A stretch of 64,000 nt of DNA from Microbacterium sp. 1S1 (lineage in GTDB: Bacteria > Actinomycetota > Actinomycetes > Actinomycetales > Microbacteriaceae). This document shows positions 1 to 13,000 of the stretch, piece by piece. The notes under the pieces are model-generated. The model did no database searches. It saw nothing but the letters and a program-made list of their open reading frames with translations, and was not told where the DNA came from. The stretch spans positions 1-64,000 of the forward strand of contig NZ_CP043430.1 of the NCBI RefSeq assembly GCF_008271365.1, read 5' to 3'. Numbering within the stretch: position 1 is the first letter of the stretch; each line of letters begins with the position of its first letter. A program made the translations under genes and the position numbers.

Positions 1-115
1 CGGCGGGTCCTACTCTCCCACAGGGTCCCCCTGCAGTACCATCGGCGCTGTGAGGCTTAGCTTCCGGGTTCGGAATGTGACCGGGCGTTTCCCTCACGCT
101 ATGGCCGCCGAAACA
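1..115 (-). rRNA. rrf: 5S ribosomal RNA (3' end cut by window edge)
   Basis: Read on the minus strand, the sequence begins GTTTCGGCGGCCATAGCG and continues with the conserved 5S core around CCGAACCCGGAAGCTAAG. It follows the 23S gene by about 110 bases, the usual 16S-23S-5S order. The last few 3' bases, pairing with the 5' end, lie outside the window. Confidence 0.93.
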
Positions 116-227
116 CTATTGATGTTTCAATCAAACCTAAAGCAATGATGAATCATTGTTGAAGGTAGTTCTCGACCGTACATCGAGAACCACTCAGTGG
201 ACGCAAGCACCAACAAACGGTGTGTTA

Positions 228-5266
<5,039 letters not shown>

Positions 5267-5443
5267 AAAAGAAATTGCATACGAACCGGGGAAAAACCGG
5301 AACGCAGCGAGTTTGATGCTGACCAAAGAGATAAATCATTGCTGACTATCCGTTGCCAACCCCACAAGGAGGTTGGTCTTTGATCCAAAGGAATCTCATC
5401 CAGCCGAAGCTGAATCGAGGTTACTTGGCATTTGACAAGTGCA

Positions 5444-5462
5444 CGCTGTTGAGTTCTCAAGG
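5444..5462 (-). promoter_or_regulatory. rRNA leader box (antitermination/processing element)
   Basis: Minus strand CCTTGAGAACTCAACAGCG, about 180 bases before the mature 16S 5' end and downstream of the proximal promoter. It matches the spacer element at 3450-3470 in its TTGAGAACT core. This is the place where actinobacterial rRNA leaders carry boxA-like and RNase III processing sequences. Confidence 0.6.
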
Positions 5463-5517
5463 ATCGGATGCTCCCACGACCCAGCCATCACAACCAGGCC
5501 CGCAGGGCAACTTCTCT

Positions 5518-5545
5518 ATCTTACCGATCTCGCTTCCTTTGTCAA
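5518..5545 (-). promoter_or_regulatory. rRNA proximal promoter
   Basis: A perfect -35 TTGACA and a -10 TAAGAT are separated by 16 bases on the minus strand. Transcription would start near 5511 and run through the leader box into 16S. It is the closest match to the sigma-A consensus in the region. Confidence 0.75.
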
Positions 5546-5693
5546 ATCGCCGTTCGGCGACCTGCTCGAGGGAACGAGTCAGCACCTTCGTCCGGATCGC
5601 TCTGCTGAGCTTCTCTGGATTCGGGAGGTGTTCGATGCTTGACGGGAGCCGGTCCGAGGACCTCCGCTCAACCGTTTGGGGCGAACAGGTAAT

Positions 5694-5722
5694 AACTTAC
5701 GTGGGTTCCGGGCATCGGGCAA
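5694..5722 (-). promoter_or_regulatory. rRNA distal promoter
   Basis: TTGCCC and TAAGTT with a 17-base spacer lie 170 bases upstream of the proximal promoter. Tandem rRNA promoters are common in Actinomycetota. The -35 is weaker than in the proximal one. Confidence 0.5.
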
Positions 5723-5803
5723 ATCACCGGCGACTCCCGGGCGTGTCGCGCCCTGTCCCCGATCTGTGCCCGCTGGCGAGGAGCGCAACGGCGCCGGATA
5801 CGA

Positions 5804-5836
5804 CGAAAGCCCCGGGTACATGACCCGGGGCTTTCG
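5804..5836 (-). terminator. hairpin terminator after tRNA-Ala
   Basis: The stem CGAAAGCCCCGGGT pairs with ACCCGGGGCTTTCG around a five-base loop. It sits eight bases past the tRNA-Ala 3' end. There is no T tract, as is common in high-GC actinobacteria. Confidence 0.6.
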
Positions 5837-5843
5837 TGTTCTG

Positions 5844-5916
5844 TGGACCTAAGGGGATTCGAACCCCTGACCTCCTCGATGCGAACGAGGCGCGCTACCA
5901 ACTGCGCCATAGGCCC
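5844..5916 (-). tRNA. tRNA-Ala (CGC)
   Basis: This is a full 73-base cloverleaf on the minus strand. The acceptor GGGCCTA pairs with TAGGTCC and the discriminator is A. The anticodon stem CCTCG/CGAGG encloses loop TTCGCAT, giving anticodon CGC, which reads GCG. The T arm carries GTTCGAATC. CCA is not encoded. Confidence 0.95.
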
Positions 5917-5967
5917 GTGAACGACATCTACGTTATCACGCCGCGGGACGTGCTCTCACCGCGGGGC

Positions 5968-6822
5968 TCACCCGGCGGCGCGTCGCGCGAGAAGCTCCCG
6001 CACATGCGCCTCGATCTCGGCGTCGTCGACGAATCCCATCCGTGCATAGGGGGATTCCGCGGATGCCGCAGGAAGGCTGACCGGCGCTGCCGGCGCCATC
6101 TCTTCGGCGCGCGCGCGAAGGGCGGCGACACGGGCGGCCTTGCGGCGCTCCTCCTGCGCGTCGATCTCGGCACGGGCGGCCTGGGCGCGAGAGCCGGCCA
6201 CCGACACCATGGGCTCGGGAAGCGGGCGAGGGGTCCACGTCGCGGGGCCCTGATCGTGAAGCGCAGGCGCGACGCGCTCCCCCACTGGCTCAGCGACCGC
6301 TGCGCTCGGACGGCGTGCGGCGCGGACGGCGACCGACGCCATGCGCTGGAGGATCATCGTCGCGACCAGCGCCGCGGTGCCACCACTCCAGAGGAGCACC
6401 GCGCCACCCGTGGCGAGGAGCTGCCAGATGCCGAGCCCCACGGCCACGAGACCCAGCAGCAGCATGGCGGTGGCCGCCATGCGCACGCGGCGGCGGGCAC
6501 GGGCCTGGCGGACGACGGGGTCAGCGCGCGTGGCGGCGAGTTCCTGGCGCAGCGCCTCGAGCTCGGCGGCCTCGCGCTGGGCCTGCAGCCTCTTCGCGAG
6601 CTTCTGCTGCGCGACCACGGTTCGGGCGTTGAGCTCCATGTGCACCTCGCCGGGCGTCTCGCTCGTCTCGGCGAGGACGCGCAAGGCCTGGTTGAGGCGG
6701 ACCGCATTGCGCTCGGCCGCGTTGTATTGGAAGCGTCCGCGCCACGAGGGCAGCAGATACAGCATCCAGAGGAGCACGGCGACGAGCACGATCACTCCCC
6801 CGCTCAGCACCGGCCCGTCCAT
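5968..6822 (-). CDS. conserved membrane protein, function unknown
   Basis: I do not recognise a characterised family in this 284-residue protein. It begins with a hydrophobic segment (about residues 6-25) that could anchor it in the membrane. A basic, Ala/Glu-rich coiled-coil stretch follows (about 70-110), then two membrane helices close together (about 115-135 and 140-160) and a charged, Ala/Arg-rich cytoplasmic tail. The tail ends in a short acidic patch and ELLARRAAG. The start is the ATG with TACCGT six bases upstream and no Shine-Dalgarno, the leaderless pattern seen at many genes here. It lies alone between tRNA-Ala and the GNAT gene on the same strand. Similar proteins seem to accompany galU in Microbacteriaceae, but this is recollection only. 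Confidence 0.8.
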   Translation of the reverse strand: MDGPVLSGGVIVLVAVLLWMLYLLPSWRGRFQYNAAERNAVRLNQALRVLAETSETPGEVHMELNARTVVAQQKLAKRLQAQREAAELEALRQELAATRADPVVRQARARRRVRMAATAMLLLGLVAVGLGIWQLLATGGAVLLWSGGTAALVATMILQRMASVAVRAARRPSAAVAEPVGERVAPALHDQGPATWTPRPLPEPMVSVAGSRAQAARAEIDAQEERRKAARVAALRARAEEMAPAAPVSLPAASAESPYARMGFVDDAEIEAHVRELLARRAAG

Positions 6823-6828
6823 AGGTCA

Positions 6829-6834
6829 ACGGTA
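6829..6834 (-). promoter_or_regulatory. -10 element of leaderless membrane-protein gene
   Basis: TACCGT on the minus strand lies six bases before the ATG at 6822. No Shine-Dalgarno is present. Confidence 0.45.
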
Positions 6835-6902
6835 ACGGGGCCGGAGCGGGCGCGCCGTGCAGTCGGGGCGCGTGTCGCGGCGAGTCTCCCGGCGGGTGGG
6901 GT

Positions 6903-7532
6903 TCAGAGGGCGAGGCGGTCGGCGGGAGGGATGGCCGCCGCATTCGGCGGAACCTGTCCGTGGACCCAACGGGCGAGGACGCCCTGCGGGACCTCCTCCT
7001 GCGTCAGCGCGAAGGCGTAGTGATCGCGCCAGTCCCCGTCGATGTGGATGTACCTGCGACGCAGCCCCTCGTAGCGGAAGCCCAGCTTCTGCACCACCCG
7101 CAGGCTCGCGGCGTTCTCGGGACGGATGCAGATCTCCATCCGGTGCAGCCCGTACTCCGTGAAGCAGGCGTCAGTGGCGAGGGCGACCGCGGTCGGGGTG
7201 ATCCCCCGACCCGCGAACCGCTCGCTCACCCAGTAGCCGATCGTCGCGGAGCAGAGCGAACCGCGCGCTACACCCCACACGTTGAGTTGCCCCGCGATCT
7301 CACCGTCGTACTCCATGACGAACGGGTACCCGCCGCCGTCGCGGTACTGCTGGAGCAGCCGACGGATACCGACACGCATGTCGAAGGAGACGGCCCCGTG
7401 CGGGACCGTCGCCTCCCACGGCTGCAACCAGGAACGGTTCGCGAGCAGCTCCTGCTGGAGGGGCCGCGCGTCCTTCGTCCGGATGAGGCGCAGTTCGACC
7501 GGCCCGTGCTGCATTCCCGCCAACAGCTCCAC
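6903..7532 (-). CDS. GNAT N-acetyltransferase, RimJ-like
   Basis: A 209-residue Gcn5-related acetyltransferase expected to move acetyl from acetyl-CoA to an amine, probably a protein N-terminus. The acetyl-CoA loop region is ERFAGRGITPTAV (about residues 105-117). The later RPENAASLRVVQKLGF is typical of the RimJ/RimL ribosomal-protein acetyltransferase group. The GTG start at 7532 has GGAGGG five bases upstream, better than the internal ATG at residue 7. It follows galU by 27 bases on the same strand and is probably cotranscribed with it. The substrate is not known. A RimJ-type activity on ribosomal protein S5 is only the family guess. Confidence 0.88.
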   Translation of the reverse strand: MELLAGMQHGPVELRLIRTKDARPLQQELLANRSWLQPWEATVPHGAVSFDMRVGIRRLLQQYRDGGGYPFVMEYDGEIAGQLNVWGVARGSLCSATIGYWVSERFAGRGITPTAVALATDACFTEYGLHRMEICIRPENAASLRVVQKLGFRYEGLRRRYIHIDGDWRDHYAFALTQEEVPQGVLARWVHGQVPPNAAAIPPADRLAL

Positions 7533-7559
7533 GCCGTCCCTCCGCTGCCCGCGAGACGC

Positions 7560-8447
7560 CTAGAGGCGCTCCGCGAAGTCCTTGAGCCAGGGGCGCAGCT
7601 CGTCGCCCAGGTCGTCTCGGTCCGCCGCGAGCTGCACGATCGCCTTGATGTAGTCCACCCGGTCGCCGGTGTCGTAGCGGCGTCCACGGAAGATGACGCC
7701 GACCACGCCGGGTCCGCCGTCGGCGGTCGCGAGCTCCTGCAGCGCATCCGTGAGCTGGATCTCTCCGCCCTTCCCGGGTTCCGTGCGCTCGAGGATGTCG
7801 AACACGGAGGCCGGGAGCACGTAGCGACCGATGATCGCGAGGTTGGACGGGGCGTCCTCCTTCGCGGGCTTCTCGACGAGGTCCGTGACGCGCACGGCCG
7901 CGGATCCCTCGATCTCCTCCACCGCCGCGGCACCGTACATGTGGATGTTGTCCGGGTCGACCTCCATGAGGGCGATGACGGCCGCGCCGGTGCGCTCGTG
8001 CTCCGCGATCATCTCGGTGAGCAGCGGGTCGCGCTCGTCGATCAGGTCGTCCCCGAGCAGCACCGCGAAAGAACTGTCGCCGACGTGCGTCCTGGCACGG
8101 AGGACCGCGTGGCCGAGCCCCTTGGGCTCGCCCTGGCGGACGAAGTGGATGTCGGCGAGGTCGCTCGACTTCATCACGCGCTCCAGGCGGCCCGTGTCGC
8201 CCTTCTCCATGAGCTTCACCTCGAGCTCCGGCACCGAGTCGAAGTGGTTGGAGATGGCGTTCTTGTTGCGTCCGATGATCACGAGGATGTCCTCGATGCC
8301 GGCGTCCGCCGCCTCCTCGACGACGTACTGGATCGCCGGCTTGTCGACGACGGGGAGCATCTCCTTCGGCATCGCCTTCGTCGCGGGCAGGAATCGTGTC
8401 CCCAACCCTGCAGCGGGAATGACAGCCTTGATCTTCTCGTGAGCCAT
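7560..8447 (-). CDS. galU: UTP-glucose-1-phosphate uridylyltransferase
   Basis: It makes UDP-glucose from UTP and glucose-1-phosphate for cell-wall polysaccharides and glycolipids. The nucleotide-binding signature AAGLGTRFLPATKAMPKEM is at the N-terminus and is diagnostic of bacterial GalU. The catalytic and sugar-binding stretches VVDKP, GDD and VEKP follow in order. The length of 295 residues is normal. I chose the ATG at 8447: TAGGCT ends six bases upstream, whereas the GTG at 8453 abuts that -10 and has no ribosome site. The gene diverges from the 5-formyl-THF cyclo-ligase gene. Both appear leaderless, with -10 elements only 16 bases apart. Confidence 0.95.
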   Translation of the reverse strand: MAHEKIKAVIPAAGLGTRFLPATKAMPKEMLPVVDKPAIQYVVEEAADAGIEDILVIIGRNKNAISNHFDSVPELEVKLMEKGDTGRLERVMKSSDLADIHFVRQGEPKGLGHAVLRARTHVGDSSFAVLLGDDLIDERDPLLTEMIAEHERTGAAVIALMEVDPDNIHMYGAAAVEEIEGSAAVRVTDLVEKPAKEDAPSNLAIIGRYVLPASVFDILERTEPGKGGEIQLTDALQELATADGGPGVVGVIFRGRRYDTGDRVDYIKAIVQLAADRDDLGDELRPWLKDFAERL

Positions 8448-8453
8448 TCCCAC

Positions 8454-8459
8454 AGCCTA
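8454..8459 (-). promoter_or_regulatory. -10 element of leaderless galU
   Basis: TAGGCT on the minus strand lies six bases before the ATG at 8447. Confidence 0.55.
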
Positions 8460-8475
8460 CCCGTGGGTGCCGCCC

Positions 8476-8481
8476 TAGACT
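8476..8481 (+). promoter_or_regulatory. -10 element of leaderless cyclo-ligase gene
   Basis: TAGACT lies six bases before the ATG at 8488. It forms a back-to-back divergent promoter with galU. Confidence 0.55.
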
Positions 8482-8487
8482 CGGACC

Positions 8488-9084
8488 ATGGCTACCGACG
8501 TCGAGCACGCCAAGCGAGCCCTCCGCGCGGAGCTGCGCGAGCGGCGTCAGCTTCTGTCCGATACGCAGCGCGAATCCGCTGCCGCCGCGATCGGAGAACG
8601 GCTCGACGCCCTGGTGGACGAGCTCGGTGCCCGCTCGGTCTCCTGCTTTCTCTCCACCACCACGGAGCCCGGCACGCGCGAGTTCGTGACGAGGGCCGTC
8701 CGGCGCGGGATCAGGGTGCTCCTCCCGGTCACCCGCTCGGACGGGCTGCTGGACTGGGCCGTCGCCGACGACACCGACGAGGTCTCCGAGGGACTGCACG
8801 GTCTGCCCGAGCCGACCGGCGAGGTGCTCGGGCCCATCGCAGTGAACGACGTGGACCTGATGATCGTGCCCGCCGCCGCCGTCGACCGCTCGGGCATGCG
8901 GATGGGCTGGGGCCGCGGCTACTTCGACAAGACCATCGGCTCCATGGAGAAATGCCCTCCGGTGTACGCGGTGATCTATGATTCCGAGGTACTCGACGAA
9001 CTGCCGCGTGAGGTGCACGATCAGCCGGTCGACGGCATCGTGACCCCGTCGCAGACTCTGCACCTGTCGCCACGGCGACGCTGA
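8488..9084 (+). CDS. 5-formyltetrahydrofolate cyclo-ligase
   Basis: This cytosolic enzyme uses ATP to convert 5-formyl-THF to 5,10-methenyl-THF, recycling an inhibitory folate. The family motif GMRMGWGRGYFDK (about residues 136-148) supplies the Mg/ATP phosphate-binding loop. The basic N-terminus with KRALRAELRERR also fits. At 198 residues it is full length. There is no Shine-Dalgarno: the -10 TAGACT at 8476-8481 places the transcript start on the ATG. It is followed 15 bases later by the zinc-ribbon gene, then mscL. The order cyclo-ligase, FmdB-like protein, mscL recurs in Actinomycetota. Confidence 0.94.
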   Translation: MATDVEHAKRALRAELRERRQLLSDTQRESAAAAIGERLDALVDELGARSVSCFLSTTTEPGTREFVTRAVRRGIRVLLPVTRSDGLLDWAVADDTDEVSEGLHGLPEPTGEVLGPIAVNDVDLMIVPAAAVDRSGMRMGWGRGYFDKTIGSMEKCPPVYAVIYDSEVLDELPREVHDQPVDGIVTPSQTLHLSPRRR

Positions 9085-9099
9085 CCCGCAAGGACCGCC

Positions 9100-9372
9100 A
9101 TGCCCACCTACGCCTATGCCTGCACCGCGTGCGGGCACCAGTTCGATGCCGTCCAGAGCTTCTCCGACGATGCGCTCACGGTCTGCCCCGAATGCGGCGG
9201 CGCGCTGCGCAAGCAGTACGGCTCCATCGGCGTGACGTTCAACGGCTCCGGCTTCTATCGCACGGACTCGCGCGCCAAATCCGGAGGTTCGAAAGAGGCT
9301 TCGGCATCATCGAAGTCGGATTCGACGACGAGCGCCAAACCGGCCGCTGCGTCGACTCCCGCCTCGAACTGA
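9100..9372 (+). CDS. FmdB-family zinc ribbon protein
   Basis: A 90-residue protein with an N-terminal zinc ribbon. It begins MPTYAYAC, and the pairs CTAC (residues 8-11) and CPEC (about 31-34) should hold one zinc. The second half is a low-complexity Ser/Lys/Ala tail and is probably disordered. AAGGA lies six bases before the ATG. It is named after the FmdB regulator of formamidase genes, but for most members, including this one, the role is unknown. It sits between the cyclo-ligase and mscL genes and is very likely cotranscribed. Confidence 0.9.
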   Translation: MPTYAYACTACGHQFDAVQSFSDDALTVCPECGGALRKQYGSIGVTFNGSGFYRTDSRAKSGGSKEASASSKSDSTTSAKPAAASTPASN

Positions 9373-9396
9373 GGCGCCGTCGACTTGGGGGTTTCC

Positions 9397-9828
9397 ATGC
9401 TCAAAGGTTTCAAGGACTTCCTGCTCCGCGGGAACGTCATCGATCTGGCCGTCGCGGTCGTCATCGGCACCGCCTTCACGGCCGTCGTGACGGCGGTGGT
9501 GAACAGCGTCATCAACCCGCTGATCGCGCTCTTCCTCAAAGCCGACGCCGCCGGCAAGTTCGGCATCCCCGTCACGAACATCTATGGCGAGACGGTCGTC
9601 TTCCCGATCGGCGACCTCATCTCGGCGATCATCAGCTTCCTCGCGGTCGCCGCGGTGGTCTACTTCGTGTTCGTGCTGCCGATGAACACCTTCAAGGCGC
9701 ACGTCGAAGCGCGCAAGGGAACGCCGGCCGAGGAGCCGCAGGAGGAGCCGGCGGCCGCGACCGAGGCCGAGCTGCTCGTCGAGATCCGCGATCTGCTCAA
9801 GGCCCAGCAGGGGCCGCGCGGCGCCTGA
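9397..9828 (+). CDS. mscL: large-conductance mechanosensitive channel MscL
   Basis: A homopentameric inner-membrane channel that opens under membrane tension and releases solutes during hypo-osmotic shock. The start MLKGFKDFLLRGNVIDLAVA is the diagnostic amphipathic helix plus first membrane helix. The second membrane helix is at about residues 65-90, and a charged C-terminal helix ends in EIRDLLKAQQG. I take the ATG at 9397, with GGGGG just upstream, rather than the TTG at 9385, giving 143 residues. The C-terminal part has an acidic Glu/Pro-rich linker (EEPQEEPAA). A hairpin terminator follows at once. Confidence 0.96.
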   Translation: MLKGFKDFLLRGNVIDLAVAVVIGTAFTAVVTAVVNSVINPLIALFLKADAAGKFGIPVTNIYGETVVFPIGDLISAIISFLAVAAVVYFVFVLPMNTFKAHVEARKGTPAEEPQEEPAAATEAELLVEIRDLLKAQQGPRGA

Positions 9829-9843
9829 CCGCACCGAACTCAC

Positions 9844-9880
9844 GACCCACGGCTCTCCTCGGAGGGCCGTGGGTCTTTCT
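9844..9880 (+). terminator. terminator after mscL
   Basis: GACCCACGG pairs with CCGTGGGTC around a GC-rich loop and is followed by TTTCT. It closes the cyclo-ligase/FmdB/mscL operon. Confidence 0.75.
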
Positions 9881-9899
9881 CGTCGCGGACGCGGGCGCG

Positions 9900-10097
9900 T
9901 CAGTAATGCGGGGGCACGTCACGGAGGAGCTGATCGTCGTTGGGACCCTTCCGGCCGCCCGGGACGGATCGGCGCGGCGGCTCGGCCGCTGGGGCCTCGG
10001 GCGCCGGGTCGCTGCCGGGAACCGCGGTCAGTCGTGCGCGCCGCGAACCCGGCACCCGGACGACGCGCTGACGCGCCTCGTCCCGGTCCTCAGTCAT
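9900..10097 (-). CDS. small hypothetical protein (65 residues)
   Basis: Not recognised as a named family. Its ATG overlaps the stop of the upstream helicase-like gene by eight bases, so translation is probably coupled. The protein is basic and Pro/Arg-rich with no membrane segment, and ends in DDQLLRDVPPHY. Short actinobacterial proteins with a similar C-terminal pattern exist as far as I recall. The overlap and codon use typical of the neighbours suggest a real gene. Its convergent neighbour is the mscL terminator. Confidence 0.6.
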   Translation of the reverse strand: MTEDRDEARQRVVRVPGSRRARLTAVPGSDPAPEAPAAEPPRRSVPGGRKGPNDDQLLRDVPPHY

Positions 10098-13000
10098 TCC
10101 GGTGGTCGCCGAGGTCGAGAGGCTGCGTGTCGTTCTCCGCGCGCGGGGCCGTCTCTGAGATCCCGAGGACCGTCGCGATCCGCGACGCGACGGTGCGCGG
10201 GTCGCTGTAGAGGTCGAACGCGTGGACGCGGACGTAGTGCCAGCCGAGGCGGCGGAGGACGTGCGGACGCAGGCGCAGGGTCTCGCGCAACGACTCCCCG
10301 CGGGATTCCGGGTCGGGCTCGATCACCACGGCCTTGCCGTTGTGCTGTGCCACGAGGGGCAGGAGCCCCCGGTAGTCGACGTCGACGGAGGCACCAAGAC
10401 GACGCAGCTCCCTGGCCAGCGCCAGGGTGAGCGGATCGGCCAGGTCCTCCAGTCGCGCGTCGCGGGCCCGCGCCGCGAGACCGCCGAGGATCGACATGAG
10501 CGTCGCCGCACCGTGCTCGAGACGACCGTCGTCGAACGCCGAGGGCCGGATCGACGACACGATCACCATCGAGCGCCGCGCGCGGGTCATGCTCACGGTC
10601 AGCAGTCGCTCGCCGTCGGGGGTCGACAGGTCACCGAAGTCGCTGAGCACCCGTCCGTGCTTCGTGAGCCCGAAGCCGAGGGAGAAGATCACCCGGTCAC
10701 GGCTCTCCGCCACCGACTCCTCGAGCGTGAGCACGGCGAAGGGTTCCGCGGTGTCGCGGGAGACGAAGTCCGCCACATCGGAGCGCCCGGCGAAGGCGGC
10801 GGTCACCGCCGCGCGCACGCGCTCCGCGTGCCGCGCGCTCGCGGTCACGACCATGAGCGACTCGGCCGGACGATGTACCGCGTGCTCCACCACCAGGGTC
10901 ACGACGCGAGCGACCTCGGCGTCGGGGCTCTCGACCGCCCCGGAGACCGGGTCCGGCGTTCCCGTCCCGCCCTCGACGTAGTCGACGGTCAGGCTGCCGC
11001 GCCCGAGGTAGGAGCCGGCCCAGGGCAAAGAGACGATCTCGCCGCCGTAGAACGCGTCGTTGATGAGTTCCGCGAGGTCCTCGCCCCCCGCCCGGTAGCT
11101 CCGGGTGAGGGTCATGACCGGGAGGAGCTCCGACAGCCGCTCGAAGACGGACACGTCGTCGAACGGGACCTCGGCCTCCCACTCCTCACCCGGGTCGACG
11201 GCGATGCGGAAGGGGGTGGGGCGCTGAGTCACCGGATCGCCGAAGGCGACGACTTGGCGAGCTCGCCGGATGGCCGGGGCCGCCTCGGCGAGGTTGATCG
11301 CAGCCGCGTCGACGAGCAGCACGGTGTCGAACTCCACCGCGTCCGGGATCTCGGGTACGCGATACGGCGACGAGATCCAGACCGGAGCCAGCACGTCCAC
11401 GAGGGCGGGAGCGGCGCTCACGATCTCGGCGGCCGTCGTTGACGTCTGGGTGAGCGCACGGCGCAGGTGCTGCGACTGCTCAGGCTCGTCGACGATGGCG
11501 ATGCGCCACTGGTTCGCGAGCTGCCACGCCAGCAGCGGTCCCGCCATCGCCGCGTGCGCCTCGTCCACGAGCCGGAAGTCACGCTCCAAGCGGTCGACCA
11601 CGGCGGTGTTCGCGCCCAGCAACGCCCTGTTGTCCTGGAGCGCGCGCTCGAGGAGGGACTGCCACCAGGCGAACTCGAGCTCCTCCCCCACGCGCGCCTC
11701 GGACACGTGACGGACGGAGAGCTCGGTGAGCAGGGGCTCCAGGCCCAGCAGTGCGAGCTTGTCGCGCAGCTGCGCACGTTCGACGAGGTTCTCGAAGACG
11801 TCCGACTTCGCGGCGAGGCCGGCCAGCATCCGCACGAGTCGCGCAACGGGCAGCGACGACAGGGGCTCTCGGCGACCGAGTGCCGCATCCAGCTCCGCGA
11901 GCTCCGCTTCGACCCGCTGCCAGGCGGCGGAAACGTCGGCGAGGCCGAGGGGGATCTCCGGCGCGACGCCGGCGTCCACGTAGCGCTGCCACTGGGTGCG
12001 CTGCGTCTGGATGCGCAGCAGCGCCTCGTGCATCTCGGTCACGTGCACCCCGGGGCGCACGTACTCCTTCGCCAGCCGGCGGAGCCGTCGGCGGTTGGCC
12101 CCGGACATCCCGGGCGCATCGCGCCGCGAGCCGTGGGCCTGGATGAGCTCCCCGAGGGGGCGCTCGAAGACGGTAGGGCTGAAGCGGTCGAGGGTGTCCC
12201 GGATCCCCTGCAGCAGCCGGAGATACTCGCCGAGCTCGTCGATGGTGGAGAACGGCCGCATGTGCGTCTGCGCGATGAGTTCGTAACCGCGCTCCAGCAG
12301 GGCGGGCACGCTGTCGGCGTGGAGGCGTCCGGCGAGCTCGTGCGCAGCCCGCGCGGCTTCCGTGCTCCCGAAGCTGACTCCGTACCAGGGCGAGTCGTTC
12401 GGCCCGACGCGGAACTCGCCGAGCCGCGCAGCCTGCGCCAGCGTCGCCGCCGCCTCCGTCCGGTCCTTCGCCAGACGCCGCAGCGCGTCGACACTCAGCC
12501 GCGCCGTGGTCGACGGGGGGACCGGAAGCGAGGCGAGTCGGGTGAGCTCTCTGGTGGCGTCGAGGACGGAGGCGTCCAGGCCCGGGACCGGCACCGTCAG
12601 CGCGTCCCGGTAGTCGCGCAGCACCGTGCGCAGTCGGACGAGCGCGTCGTCGACCTCGCCGACCTTCGGAGCCGTCGCCTTCTCGTTCCGGCCGATCGCG
12701 CGGACGAGGTCGCGCCGCAGGCTCGTCGGGGACACGGCGAGACTGTCGAGGCCGATGCCGGCGAGGCGGTGGCGCACACCGTCCAACGTGGACCGGCGCG
12801 CGGAGACGACGAGCACCTTCTTGCCTGCGCGGACCAGCTCACCCAGGGCGTTGATGACGGTCTGCGTCCCTCCGGTCCCCGGGAGCGTCGCAACGGTGAG
12901 CGAATGCCCGGCGGCGACGCGGGCGAGAACCGCCTCCTGCTCCGCGTCGGCGTCGAGGAGCAGGTTGTCCGACGCGGGCGCGCGGTCGTCGGGACCCACA

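Larger units (their letters stand above)
5267..5843 (-). other. rRNA operon leader and promoter region
   Basis: No protein gene is supported in these 577 bases. Read toward 16S the stretch holds a hairpin terminator of the upstream tRNA (5804-5836), two candidate sigma-A promoters (5694-5722 and 5518-5545) and a conserved leader box (5444-5462). The short overlapping reading frames here have no family resemblance or ribosome binding sites and are treated as chance. Confidence 0.75.

Noticed and set aside
6960..8981. A 673-codon open frame on the plus strand opposite the GNAT gene and galU
   Set aside because: It is a mirror of high-GC codon bias on the opposite strand. The antisense genes have strong family motifs, and this frame is Arg/Gly/Ala/Leu-rich without domains.
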